The notes under the pieces are model-generated. The model was not told the DNA's origin. It saw only the letters and a program-made list of their open reading frames with translations, and did not search any database. A DNA stretch of 64,000 bases, taken from Xestospongia muta (taxonomy: Eukaryota; Porifera; Demospongiae; Haplosclerida; Petrosiidae). The DNA lies in contig OY848928.1 in assembly GCA_963693285.1 (NCBI GenBank), positions 1,364,501 to 1,428,500 on the forward strand, given 5' to 3'. Numbering within the stretch: position 1 is the first letter of the stretch; every line of letters starts with the position of its first letter. Position numbers and translations under genes: made by a program. Below are positions 39,001 through 50,465 of the stretch, one piece after another.

Positions 39001-42000
39001 AATAAAATTAAAATGTACTTCAGTACTAATTGCATATAATAGGAGAGGAAATACCTCACCTTACATTCTATGTATAAAACACCTTTTTTTAATAAGGGGC
39101 TCTTCTCAACGCACACAGAGTATAGTAAACATCAGTATTATTATAACATTATAACATTATGTATTCCCAGTTTGTGATAATGATATCATACTAACTGGTT
39201 TATAGAATGTCTCGTAAATTAGAGGAAATTGTCTGTTTGTGTTTAGATAATGCTTCCTATATCTAATTTCAGTTGAGTATATAACAATATTGTATAGTAA
39301 ATAGAGTTACCCTACTATATAGAGTAATGGGAAAGTACCAAACTATACTCATATGGTGGCCTTAATCGAGTTGATTTAGGAAATGTGTCCATATAGTACA
39401 TCTTATTTATAGGGCCATCTGATGCTACTAAACATGTTCTTCAACACTTGGGTCGTGCCGGGGGTACTACCCATGAAGACAGAGGCAGCGATGTAGACAA
39501 CAGTCAAAAAGATGGCCAGATCATTAATGCTATGGGCATTGATGTACAACCTGAAGATGTTAATTGGCTAAGAGTAAGCAATGTAAATGCCGAGGGAAGG
39601 GTTTAAGATAACATCACATTTTATTTAGGGTAGATATGCTCAAAAGACTATCGACAAACATGACTTTAATACACTGGATGGTAAAAGAGTTGAGAAGGTA
39701 TGTAAAGAATATGTATTTGTCATAACAATCAATAGAACATTGAAAGAATGGAGCATAGGAAGAGATAGTTATAATCTTAAAATTATGTGTAAACACATTT
39801 TGTTCCACTAGGTGACCAATACCAGATTTTGTCGTAATGAAGCTCTTAAGAAACTAGTTGATGTTATTGATAAGGCTCAGGTTAGCACTAGTCATGCACC
39901 AATCACATGATTCTTTATCTAGTCACATGACGTGATCTCTTATAGGTCATACAACCTCATAACATCAGTGATTTTGCTCATATTGTTTCAAAATGTCTTC
40001 CATGCCACGCCCTCTTGGCTTCAAATCCTCCATTCTTCCTAAATGCTGAAGGACTCAACATGGCTGCCGTGGATGTCCTTACTGGAGTAATCAGCCAGGT
40101 TAATGTTGGTATATTTAGCTCAGTAACAATTGTAATGTTAAGTTTATTAAGATATCCAAATTCTAGTTAATGGTTAGTGTTTGATCATGGCATGTACCCG
40201 AAATATTTTAATGCATTGAATTTTATAAATTAAGGAACTGCTGCTTATCTGTTAATGAAGTAATATAAAAGTACATGTCATATTAATTATTGTTATTTAT
40301 TTAATTTTAGATTCCATTAAGTGAAGATCAACCTTTGACCTTTGTTGATCTATGGGGAGCCCCTAGTAATTATGGCCAATACGTCTATTGGACTAGAACT
40401 AATTGTAACATTAAAGTAGGTGTGGTCATTATGTTTTCTTATACTATGGTACTAAAGGGATGGGGTGTGGTCCGATCAGAACGACCTTCACTTCGTCCTT
40501 CACCAGCTTTGGCTCGTCTTGTTCAATGGGACTCATTCCAGATCCTTGGATCTGTTCAAGGTCTGGATATTACAAATAACGATACAATTAACAGGTAAAC
40601 AAACATGTACAGTTTATATCTGCCTTCACTGATACGTGGTTAATAGAGTTATAAGCACGTCTAAAAACACATTAACTGTTCATGTTATTAATAACTAGGG
40701 AATTAACAAGTACAAATTTCTCAGTTGAGCTCGTATGTGATATAAAGGGATGTTCAGTCTATACTTCTCTCATAACAAGGCTCACAAATTGGCCTAGCAT
40801 CTAGAGAAATTCATTTGTCTAAATATTGAGATATTAAACAGACTTTTCATAGTTCTCGCAATCAAGTACACGACTGCCCATTAGTGTAATTATAATAACA
40901 ATGTGATTTTCTATTAATGCTCAGTATCTTATTGTATATACAACTTAATGACCACTGATTGATGAAATAAACCAATCTATTTGTGTATGAAATGTTTTAA
41001 ATCACAAGGTTTCCTTTTAAAGAAGTCCTACTTTTTAACGATACTTATTACCATTGTATTTCATTGTTTTATAGCATTGTTGCTGCTGTGGATTCTGAAT
41101 ACTCAGGTGGAGTCCATCTAGTGTTTGGTGATCTGTCATCACTTCCATTTGGTGCTCATCCTCCAGGTTATGAAGAGTACAGCACTAAACAGCAGCTGCT
41201 ATCTCAATGTATATGTGCTCTTAAGGTAAGAGGTAACCCCTGTTAATTTATCTTATTATCTTGGTATTGGTTTACATTATAGTTATTGGCTCATGGAGGC
41301 TCGTTTGTCTGTCGTGTCTATAGTACATTAACACGATTCTCAGTTGGATTAATCTATCTGATATATAGGTTATTTCAAGAGGTATACTGTATTATTAACA
41401 AGTTATATGTATATTGTAGTTCATACCTCTTATATTATGTACTATTCCTTATTATTAGATTACAAAGAGGCCATTCATAAGTTTATAGTAGTGACAAAAG
41501 ATTTGGTACACTAGCCAGCTATGGGGGCAGTTATCATAGCTGTTCTCATACATATAGTATATAACACTTTGTAGCTAAATCAACTTTGATATTTACCAGT
41601 GTATTATATGATATTGTATTATGGTAACATTATTATAATATGTTAATACATATTCTGTATGTGTGTTTGTGTGTATAATACATGTACTACTCTAACTTAC
41701 TATTAATTAAAGCATTCCATGTATATCTTACAGTTTTCTTAATGAGGTCCAAAGTCATTACAATCATACTATATATAATAGAGTAAACAGGCTATACCTA
41801 TCATACACATATTTACAACTGATAGCACTATACATTTTATGATAAAAACAATTTTTTCTATTGAGTAGATAGCACTTGTTAAACCTGTCACATCATCTCC
41901 AGCCTCACCTGAACAATTCTTAGTATGTAAAGGATATAACGAATGTCCTCCTATTATTTCTGAAGTGAGTGATGGCATACGATATCAGTAACCATAGTAA

Positions 42001-42735
42001 CAAAGTATAGTACAACTAAGTTGAAGTGGTTTTTAGAGAAAGTAGATTTTCATTGGTATGTAGTATATATAGTACATTGTATAGATTTATGGATTGAACA
42101 TGTTACTAAGTCATTATACACTATGTTCTAAATTTTGTACACTATATCCTAGTTTTGTACACTATGGTATAATTTTTACATTCACACTGACACCAGATAA
42201 ACAAACTTCTAGCATTATTTGCAGTACTTATAGCAATAGAATTACTGTTGCTAATAAACTGTTTCTCATAATCACTGCACATATAGATGTAAAGGAGACA
42301 AAAGCAACTTAATTTTACTTTCAATATAGCTTCTATTGGTGGTAAACAGTCACATTTCTGACTTAAAGCAACATCAAGGTTATGGTGGAGGACGTGGTAG
42401 CATTGCTCCTACTGATGTTCTTGAGATATTTCCTGTTCATTTACTCTTCGAAGATGCATTTTATCAGTACATGACTTTGAACAATGAGAGAATGGCAAAA
42501 TTACAAACACACACCGTTCTACAATTAGAGAAATATCTCTTAGAACCTGAGGTAAAAAGAATGTCATAAAATCAGTCTCTTTTATTTGTCACATGACCAT
42601 TTGTCCATCCATCCCCTATTTATTCATCCATTCATTATCCTTTCATTGACTTAGATTCTACCAGGAGATGAGACACAAGAGAAATTGAGAAAAGGAATAT
42701 TAGAACTATTAAGTCTACCTGAATTTCTTTCTTAA
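36024..42735 (+). CDS. CMTR2: Cap-specific mRNA (nucleoside-2'-O-)-methyltransferase 2
   Basis: Seventeen exons were called: 36024-36785, 37174-37371, 37518-37641, 37712-37791, 37846-37917, 37987-38076, 38333-38510, 39413-39573, 39629-39697, 39812-39880, 39946-40098, 40311-40593, about 41075-41225, 41282-41380, 41869-41964, 42330-42551 and 42655-42735. An RG-rich start ([20 protein letters not shown]) precedes the first RrmJ-type methyltransferase domain. That domain matches human CMTR2 closely: [12 protein letters not shown] (SAM motif I), VTADGSIDC (catalytic Asp), GGTYIMKTF (catalytic Lys), [19 protein letters not shown]. It methylates the second cap-proximal nucleotide (cap2). A second RrmJ-like domain (40000-42735) keeps the fold, with [28 protein letters not shown] and GGSFVCRVY, but lost the catalytic lysines, and it looks more CMTR1-like than the human CMTR2 C-terminus. 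Exon 12 probably contains a 42-nt intron (gtaggtgt to ctaaag). Confidence 0.9.
36817..37140 (+). repeat. Intronic tandem array carrying tgtttgggtttcagtcc
   Basis: Seven occurrences of the core tgtttgggtttcagtccat, spaced about 50-60 bp and partly arranged as 102-bp dimers, fill the first CMTR2 intron. Each core ends in tttcag, resembling a 3' splice site. The real acceptor is at 37173 (catttag|GTGACAGC). Confidence 0.85.
38590..38815 (+). repeat. 59-bp tandem repeat, about 4 copies, in a CMTR2 intron
   Basis: The unit (gactagtgaacatcagtact then taccaca(g/a)tgacctaga and atagctatcattaacaag) repeats four times with few differences. No coding potential is seen. The flanking 38820-39412 stretch of the same intron is AT-rich and shows nothing recognised. 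Confidence 0.88.
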
Positions 42736-42950
42736 CAATTATTCATAAAAATACAAGTATACTCTTTTCTTTTTTCTTTATTCTGTATACAAAGTTTTGG
42801 CATTAAACTAGTGAGTGTGATCCTTTGACCTCATATTCCAAATATGGAAGCACTATGCAGGAAATGCTAAATAAATTTTAGCCACAAAATTTTATTTGTG
42901 TATCTAACAATCCCCATTTCCTCCTCTCAGTGTTGACTTTATCCTCAACT

Positions 42951-45900
42951 ATGTCTGATGAAACGCCTTCTCTTCATCTTTTACAGCAGGAACTCCAGCC
43001 TGTGGTTGACTGGTATTTATTTGGAGTCTACTTAAAAGTTGAGAAACATGAGCTGGATAAGATTTATCATGATCACTTCCTTATGGGAAAGACAGAGAGA
43101 TGTAAGACAGAGCTGCTTGATTTTTGGCTGAAAAATAGAACACAAGAATTTGGTGTCTGGGAGGAGGTGATTGATGCCTTAGAGAAGATGAAGAAAGATA
43201 ATTTGGTAAGAAAATTACGTAGTAAATATTTGAGATTGGAGATGGAAATTGAGACAGTAAATAACAATACAGTTCAACATGATGAAGCTATGGAAATTTG
43301 TGAGTCTCCAGAACCAATTTTAGTGAAAGAGTCTGTTGTTGAAGCTTTTACAAACTTAGAGAGAACATTTGCCAGACTAGTAGCTGATGTCAAGCAAGCT
43401 TTAGAAAGAAATAACGTGTCTCTCACACTCCTTCATCGCTTTATAATTGAGAGACTAGAAATTGAGAAGCCATTTTCAGAGCCTGAAAATATTGATCAGT
43501 TGTTCCAAAATATCCGCAATAGCTACTGCTGCCTTAAGTTTCACCTCCTTAGCGACATTATCAATGAGTTTCTTTACAATATGCCTGACCTGCCTGATGT
43601 CCAGCCTATTCAGCCTCGAATGAAAAAATATGCGAAAGATTTTGCAGAGTTCACACGTTCAGCGTGCATGAAAGATCTTATCCGCTGTATTAGAAAAGCT
43701 GTTCAAGATCAGAATGCACAAGAGCTAGAATTAAAGTTATCTGGATTTTGGCATCAATTGACTCTTGAGCATTTTGAAAAGCTGGTTCAAATGCTTTTCC
43801 GAGGTAGGAGCAATGCTCTAAACAATCTTCAAGTTACGCAAGGATGTCTGCGTGTATCTTGGTTTGTGCATGAGTCAATTATTCCTTCTCTTGTCTCGTT
43901 AGTGGAGAATAAACTCCACTTAATGCAAAGTTTGGGCATTATGAAAATAGCTGTAGGAGATAGTATAGTTATAGACCAAGGAGAAGATATTGAAGATATA
44001 AGCTCAGCAGTTTATTTAGCTATATCACAAAATCAACTTGAAGCAGTTAAGTTTCTGCTAAGTGTTGGCGCTGATCCAAATGCTTCTGTTGGTGATAAAC
44101 ATTTGTTTTTTGAAGCAATTCAAGGAGGAAATGTAGAAATTGTCGAAACATTTATTGGAGCTGGTGCTGATATTCATCATAAGAAAATCGATGGCTCTAC
44201 ATCTCTCTCAACAGCTTGCTTCAAAGGTTATGTAGAAATAGTCGAGTTGTTACTTGCACATGGTGCTGACCCCAATCAACAAGATAACAGAAACAGAACA
44301 CCTTTGATGGTAGCAAATTCAAATCAAAACTTGGAAGTTATGAAAATCCTCCTGAAAACAAAAGCTAGTCAAAGCTCAATGGATGCAGAAGGTTTTGCAT
44401 TTTTGATTTCAGCCTGTAAAGAAGGAGATATTGAAGCAGTTAAAACTCTCATAGAGGTTGGCATCCCTCTTGATTTTCAAGAAAGTGACATGGCTTGGCC
44501 TGCACTAATGTTTGCTGCAGATGAAGGTCATTTGGAAGTTGTTAAGCTCTTAGTAGCTGGTGGAGCAAATGTCGATTTAAAAACCTCAACAGGTGATACA
44601 GCTCTCATCCGTGCCATTTTGAGTAACAGCTCTCTCGTTGTTCAATTCTTGTTAGAATCAAAAGCTGATCCGAATTTACAAGGAGAGTCTGGGAGATCAC
44701 CACTTCACGTAGCATGTGCTATTCAGAATGTAGAATTAGTTCAATTGCTTCTGGAGAACAAAGCAAATCCAAATATCCAAGATACCAGTGAAGCTACTCC
44801 ACTGCTGGTGTCATTTACAGGTCTTCCTTATAAAACCCTAGATCCTGCCATACCTACTCTTCTCTTAGCCTATGGAGCAAATCCTAATACACCTGATGTT
44901 TCAGGATATACACCATTAATGGCAGCATGTGTACGTGATAAAAGTATGTTGCAAAGTCCTTTGGTTTTTGCAGGCCTTATGAGTAATGTAGAGGCCATTC
45001 AGGTCCTTTTGGCTCCAAATATAACAAATGCGCAGAGTTTAACAGAAATGTTGCTGCACATTTTGGCCAGTGGAAGACGTCCAATGTCAGAATTGAGAAA
45101 CATGTATGACGTTTCCCTTTCTGAAGTAGAGGGTATAGGTGTTGTCACAGGAGTCATCAAACTAATGTTAGCTGATTTCATATTAGAATTAAGTGTCTTG
45201 ATGGTAGACTCTGATCCACAATTAAATACAGAGGACATATTGGAGATCATCAAATTGGTCATATCTTCTGGAGCTAACCTTGATTTGTGCACTTCATCAG
45301 GCGACACAGCTCTTATCCAGGCTATACAGTCTAACAATCTTCCAGTTGCTCATTTACTAATAAAGTCTAAAGCTGACTTAGACATTCAAGACAAGTATGG
45401 AAGAACGGCACTTCGTGAAGCATGTTCTCTTCAAAATGCTGAGCTGGTTGAAACACTACTGAAAAATGACGCAAACCCAAATGTACAAGATTCTAACAAA
45501 AATACTCCACTCATTATCGCTTGTCTCAATCAATCTAGCTATCCGTTTGACCCTGCTATACCGCCTCTCCTCTTAGCCTATGGAGCAGATCCTAATACCA
45601 GACAAATATTTGGACGTACAGCATTAATGGCAGCATGCTCATCGTGTTCTGAAGTTGAAGTAGATGCTCTTCTTAGAGCTGGTGCTGATGTTAAAATTGA
45701 GGACTATGAAGGACTTACAGCTCTCTCATTTGCTACTAATAAGCTAAATGTCAAGATTGCAAATCTGTTGGTTACGTATGGAGCAGATCCTAATCAACAG
45801 GATGAAAACAAGATCACTCTATTAATGCGTGCAAGCTTCAATGGAAAAATAGATGCTGTGAAGCTTCTCCTTTCAATTAAGGCTGACCCAAACTTAACTG

Positions 45901-48900
45901 AACTAGATGGCTTAACTGCACTTACGTTAGCATGTCAAAACAATGATAGCGATGTTGCCACAGTTCTTGTGGAGGGAGGTGCATCCCTTGATATTCAGGA
46001 TAACAATGGCATGACTGCTTTAATGTCAGCTGCAGACGAAGGTAACTTAAAGATTGTGAAACTCCTAGTTGAAGCTGGGGCTAACGTAAATGTACAAGAT
46101 AATAAAGGCTTCACAGCTCTCATCGTAGCTATATTACAGGAGCAGTATCGTGTAGCTCATTATCTCATTGAGTCAAATGCTAACTTGAATATTGCAGTTA
46201 AGTCAGGTAAAACAGCACTTCATGCAGCATGTTCCGTCAGAAATGCTGAATTGGTTGATGTACTTCTGAGCAATGGTGCTGACCCAAATATATGTGATTC
46301 TAACAATTATACACCACTTTTTACTGCCTGTATTGGTCTATCTGATCAACCTTTCAATCCTGTTATACCACCTCTCCTCTTAGCCTATGGAGCAGATCCT
46401 AATAAACAAGATATTATTGGACAGACAGCATTAATGGGAGCAACTCGTTACAATTATGAAGAAGGAGTAGAGGCTCTTCTTGATGCAGGTGCAGATGTTG
46501 AGATAGGTTCAGTTTATTGTACAGCTCTATCTATTGCCAGTTTTTTGGGTCATGTCAATATCATGAATATGTTACTTGCACATGGTGCAGATCCTAACCA
46601 ATATAATGATTTTATAGTTAGTCCTTTGGTTTTAGCATGTGCTAGGAAGAATATAAATGTCATTAAAATTCTCTTGGCTTCCAAAGCTGACCCAAATAGA
46701 GTAAATGAAGACGGCTTAACTTTATTATCAATGATAATTTCACCTGCTGGAAAAGAGTTCATTTCAAAAGTAGGTAGTTTGTTTGAAAAAGATAGTTTTC
46801 CGCTCACTGAGCTACAAAATGCTGAAAATGATTTGGAGATCATCAAATTGCTTACAGCTGCTGGAGCTGACTTTGATTTGTGCACTTCTTCAGGAGACAC
46901 ACCTCTTATCCAAGCTATACAGTCTAACAATCTTCCAGTTGCTCATTTTCTAATTAAGTCCAAAGCTGATTTAAACATTCAAGGCCAGTATGAAGGAACA
47001 GCACTTCATGAAGCATGTTCTCTTCAAAATGCTGAGTTAGTTGAAATGCTCCTCAAAAATGGTGCTGACCCAAATATACAAGATTTTGACAAAAATACTC
47101 CACTCATTACCTCTTGTCTCAATCAATCTGATCACCCATTTGACCCTACAATACCACCTCTCCTCTTAGCCTATGGAGCAGATCCTAATAAACAAGATAT
47201 TTTAGGACGGACAGCATTAATTGCAGCGATTCGTCACAATTATGAAGAAGGAGTGGAGGCTCTCCTTGATGCAGGTGCTGACATTCATGAAGATTCAGTG
47301 TATTGTACAGGTCTATCGATTGCCAGTTTTTTTGGTCATGTCAATATCGTGAATTTGTTACTTGCACATGGTGCAGATCCTAACCGATATAATAATTTCA
47401 TAGTTAGTCCTTTGGTGTTAGCATGTCTTAGGAGGAATATAGATGTCATTAAAGTTCTCTTGGCTTCCAAAGCTGACCCAAATAGTGTAGATGAAGATGG
47501 GGAAACCGTGATGTTAAAGATAATTTCAACCACTGGGAAGGAATTCATTTCAAGAATTGGAAGTTTGTTTAAAGAGGCTGGTGTTCCTCTCATTGAATTA
47601 GAGGATGCTGTTAATATAACAGAGATTATCGAATTGCTGACAGCTGCTGGAGCTGACCTTGATTTGTGCACTTCATCAGGAGACACAGTTCTTATCCAGG
47701 CTATAGAGTCTAACAACCTTCCAGTTGCCCATTTACTAATAAAGTCCAAAGCTGACTTAAACATTCAAGGCAAATACAGAAGAACAGCACTTCGTGAAGC
47801 ATGTCTTCTTCAAAATGCTGAGCTAGTTGAAACACTACTGAAAAATGGTGCTAACCCAAATATACAAGATTCTAACAAAAATACTCCGCTCATTATCTCT
47901 TGCCTCAATCCAGGTAATCAGCCATTTAATCCCACTATACCACCTCTCCTCTTAGCCTACGGAGCAGATCCTAATGCTAGACAAATATTTGGACGTACAG
48001 CATTAATGGCAGCATGCTTGTATTGTTCTGAAGCAGACGTAGAGGCTCTTCTTAGAGCTGGTGCTGATGCCAACATTGAAGATGATGAAGAAAATACAGC
48101 TCTTTCATTCACTATTTATAAGCTAAATGTCAAGATAGCAAATCTTTTGGTTGCATATGGAGCAGATCCTAATCAACAGGACAAAAACAAGTCCACTCTA
48201 ATAATGCGTGCAAGCTTCAGTGGAAAAATAGATACTGTGAAGCTTCTCCTCTCAATTAAGGCTGACCCAAACTTAACTGAAGTTGATGGCTTAACTGCAC
48301 TTATGTTAGCATGTCAAAACAACGATATCAATGTTGCCACAGTTCTTGTGGAGGCAGGTGCATCCCTCGATATTCAGGATAACAATGGCACTACTGCTTT
48401 AATGTCAGCTGCAGATGAAGGTAATTTAAACATTGTGAAACTCCTTGTAAAAGCTGGGGCTAATGTAAATGTGCAAGATAATGATGGCTTCACAGCTCTC
48501 ATCACAGCTACATTACAGGAGCAGTTTCCTGTTGTTCATTACCTGATAGAGTCAAATGCTGATTTAAATATTGGAGTTGCATCAGGTAAAACAGCACTTC
48601 ATGCAGCATGTTCCGTCAGAAATGCTGAATTGGTTGATATGCTTCTGAGCAATGGTGCTGATCCAAATATATGTGATTCTAACAATTATACACCACTTAT
48701 TATTGCCTGTGTTGGTCTATCTGATCTACCTTGCAATCCTGCAATACCTCCTCTCCTCTTAGCCTATGGAGCAGATCCCAATAAACCAGATAACGAAGGG
48801 TGTACAGCCTTGATGGTAGCAACTTTGTATGGTTTTGAAGAAGGAGTGGAGGCTCTCCTAGATGGACGTGCTGACGTTAACATAGAAGATGAACAAGGAC

Positions 48901-49334
48901 GTGTAGCCCTATATGCAGCAGCACAGACGGGTAACACTACCATTTTGAGCCTTCTTTTAGAGAATACTGATGACAACTATCTGTATCCTGCTGTTAAGAT
49001 TGCTGATTCCAATAAGAATCAAGAAGCAATAAAATTATTACTTAATGTTAGTGTTTCTCGAGGGTTATGTACTATACAAGAAATACAAGTAGAAAGACCT
49101 CAAAGCCTAATTTCAACATCACATTTTGAACAAGCTATTGCATCTGCCATCTCATACGAAAGACCAAATATTTCTGTGAACACTCAATATCGTTCTCGAG
49201 CTCGACCCATCTCACCCTCTCAATTTCATGATGCGATCGAACGTCCCCAACCACCAACTGGAGCTGATAAATATAATGTGGAACAATATAGTGAGGATGA
49301 CATAAATAACTGGAAAGTTAATCATAACCCATAA
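42951..49334 (+). CDS. Death-domain / ankyrin-repeat protein 1 (2,127 residues)
   Basis: This is one long exon. The ATG at 42951 lies just after an acceptor-like cctcctctcag|TGTTGACT, so an upstream non-coding exon is likely; the earlier in-frame start at 42930 falls across that site. Residues about 5-95 form a death-fold domain (LQPVVDWYLFGVYL, HELDKI, CKTELLDFWLKNRTQ, VWEEVIDALEKM). Residues about 120-330 are a conserved helical linker shared with the paralogue (NLERTFARLVADVKQALE, SLTLLHRFIIERLEIE, ALNNLQVTQGCLRVSWFVHE). From about 345 to 2,045 run roughly fifty ankyrin repeats (consensus GxTALxxACxxGxxEIVKLLLxxGADPN), with a higher-order repeat of about 12 ankyrins. A conserved tail ends RPISPSQFHDAIERPQPPTG and DDINNWKV. 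No membrane segment is present. It is probably a cytoplasmic scaffold or innate-immune-type signalling protein (inference). Confidence 0.88.
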   Translation: MSDETPSLHLLQQELQPVVDWYLFGVYLKVEKHELDKIYHDHFLMGKTERCKTELLDFWLKNRTQEFGVWEEVIDALEKMKKDNLVRKLRSKYLRLEMEIETVNNNTVQHDEAMEICESPEPILVKESVVEAFTNLERTFARLVADVKQALERNNVSLTLLHRFIIERLEIEKPFSEPENIDQLFQNIRNSYCCLKFHLLSDIINEFLYNMPDLPDVQPIQPRMKKYAKDFAEFTRSACMKDLIRCIRKAVQDQNAQELELKLSGFWHQLTLEHFEKLVQMLFRGRSNALNNLQVTQGCLRVSWFVHESIIPSLVSLVENKLHLMQSLGIMKIAVGDSIVIDQGEDIEDISSAVYLAISQNQLEAVKFLLSVGADPNASVGDKHLFFEAIQGGNVEIVETFIGAGADIHHKKIDGSTSLSTACFKGYVEIVELLLAHGADPNQQDNRNRTPLMVANSNQNLEVMKILLKTKASQSSMDAEGFAFLISACKEGDIEAVKTLIEVGIPLDFQESDMAWPALMFAADEGHLEVVKLLVAGGANVDLKTSTGDTALIRAILSNSSLVVQFLLESKADPNLQGESGRSPLHVACAIQNVELVQLLLENKANPNIQDTSEATPLLVSFTGLPYKTLDPAIPTLLLAYGANPNTPDVSGYTPLMAACVRDKSMLQSPLVFAGLMSNVEAIQVLLAPNITNAQSLTEMLLHILASGRRPMSELRNMYDVSLSEVEGIGVVTGVIKLMLADFILELSVLMVDSDPQLNTEDILEIIKLVISSGANLDLCTSSGDTALIQAIQSNNLPVAHLLIKSKADLDIQDKYGRTALREACSLQNAELVETLLKNDANPNVQDSNKNTPLIIACLNQSSYPFDPAIPPLLLAYGADPNTRQIFGRTALMAACSSCSEVEVDALLRAGADVKIEDYEGLTALSFATNKLNVKIANLLVTYGADPNQQDENKITLLMRASFNGKIDAVKLLLSIKADPNLTELDGLTALTLACQNNDSDVATVLVEGGASLDIQDNNGMTALMSAADEGNLKIVKLLVEAGANVNVQDNKGFTALIVAILQEQYRVAHYLIESNANLNIAVKSGKTALHAACSVRNAELVDVLLSNGADPNICDSNNYTPLFTACIGLSDQPFNPVIPPLLLAYGADPNKQDIIGQTALMGATRYNYEEGVEALLDAGADVEIGSVYCTALSIASFLGHVNIMNMLLAHGADPNQYNDFIVSPLVLACARKNINVIKILLASKADPNRVNEDGLTLLSMIISPAGKEFISKVGSLFEKDSFPLTELQNAENDLEIIKLLTAAGADFDLCTSSGDTPLIQAIQSNNLPVAHFLIKSKADLNIQGQYEGTALHEACSLQNAELVEMLLKNGADPNIQDFDKNTPLITSCLNQSDHPFDPTIPPLLLAYGADPNKQDILGRTALIAAIRHNYEEGVEALLDAGADIHEDSVYCTGLSIASFFGHVNIVNLLLAHGADPNRYNNFIVSPLVLACLRRNIDVIKVLLASKADPNSVDEDGETVMLKIISTTGKEFISRIGSLFKEAGVPLIELEDAVNITEIIELLTAAGADLDLCTSSGDTVLIQAIESNNLPVAHLLIKSKADLNIQGKYRRTALREACLLQNAELVETLLKNGANPNIQDSNKNTPLIISCLNPGNQPFNPTIPPLLLAYGADPNARQIFGRTALMAACLYCSEADVEALLRAGADANIEDDEENTALSFTIYKLNVKIANLLVAYGADPNQQDKNKSTLIMRASFSGKIDTVKLLLSIKADPNLTEVDGLTALMLACQNNDINVATVLVEAGASLDIQDNNGTTALMSAADEGNLNIVKLLVKAGANVNVQDNDGFTALITATLQEQFPVVHYLIESNADLNIGVASGKTALHAACSVRNAELVDMLLSNGADPNICDSNNYTPLIIACVGLSDLPCNPAIPPLLLAYGADPNKPDNEGCTALMVATLYGFEEGVEALLDGRADVNIEDEQGRVALYAAAQTGNTTILSLLLENTDDNYLYPAVKIADSNKNQEAIKLLLNVSVSRGLCTIQEIQVERPQSLISTSHFEQAIASAISYERPNISVNTQYRSRARPISPSQFHDAIERPQPPTGADKYNVEQYSEDDINNWKVNHNP

Positions 49335-50340
49335 TATTAGTTTTGTCATACACCCACTGTGTTATGTTTTTACTTTGAATGTTTTTTTTCTTATTTGATA
49401 GTATTGTACTTTATTTTGTTCTCAATTATCATAATTTTGTATTTTTCACTCTCATTTATGTGCGGTGTTTCACATTATTTTGTTCTCATTCGTATGTATT
49501 TTTAATGGTGTTTAACATAATTTTTGAAGCTTTATTTTTCTTTTACTTTCTTTTGTTCTCACTCACACATCATATAATTTAGTCTATTACTTTTATTTTA
49601 CTCTCATTTCCACATAATTAAAAATTGTTTTTATACTTTATATCTATTATTAATAGTACTTTGTACGTTTTGTTTATTGTTTATACACCTATACTATTTT
49701 ATATTGTTCTTTGTTAACACAATGAAATTTTTAAATTTGTATGTCTTTTTTCATAAAGTTTTTCATATTGTTATAAATATATTTGATTGACAACAGCACT
49801 GATATTATGATATGATGATATTACACTACAAATAGTGGTACATCATTTTAATACATCAATTTATTATTCGTCACTTCCTAGTTATGTAGTAGTGAATAAG
49901 ATATCTAAACATAACTGTAGTATATATACATACACACGTAATGGATTCCTCATATAATTAGTTCATTAGTTGTAGACTAATGACTCCATTGTTTATAATA
50001 CTACAATTAAACATCTGTAACATGGATTCTTATAAGATTCAATTCCATATATGGCCATGTACTAGACAGTTAATGTATACTAGTATGTTAAGTGTATAAG
50101 CATTACATTTGATAGTGTTTTATGTCAAAAGTCTATCCATACACATCTCTACTAAATCTGTATGTTTTCAAAAAGTCTGTAAAAATATTCAACAATCTGC
50201 TAATATACAGTAGTGCATACATCACTTTAGCAGTGAATAGTAATTTAGTTCTTGATATCGTTATTGTATTGACTACAAGAAAGAGCCCAAATATTAAATA
50301 TTATTAATAATGTTGCATACATTGCTTATATAAAAGTCAA
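49335..50340. other. Intergenic AT-rich spacer, copy 1 of the duplicated 3' flank
   Basis: T-rich sequence resembling a long 3' UTR follows the first ANK gene (49335-49800). The parts around 49765-49800 and 50225-50340 align with 58225-58265 and 58270-58390 after the second ANK gene. The interval of about 420 bp between them (49800-50220) has no counterpart there and so is an insertion here or a deletion there. No gene is recognised. Confidence 0.55.
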
Positions 50341-50465
50341 AACTCAAATTACAGATATATCTGAGCATCAGTATCACTGTGTGACATTTTCTTGATCTGG
50401 TTCTCTTCTGTTTTACTTGCTCATGTTGCGAGCTTTGTTCTTTCTAACTACATTTATACAATAGA
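50341..50465 (-). pseudogene. Truncated duplicate of the NEIL1 3' end
   Basis: The stretch gtgtgacattttcttgatct then ggttctcttctgttttacttgc and gagctttg matches 58390-58480, the last part of NEIL1, at about 85-90 percent by eye. Relative to NEIL1 it has a one-base deletion in the run of A (minus strand AGAAAATG versus AGAAAAATG), which breaks the frame, and no other NEIL1 exons accompany it. It marks the right end of duplicated unit 1. Confidence 0.7.
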
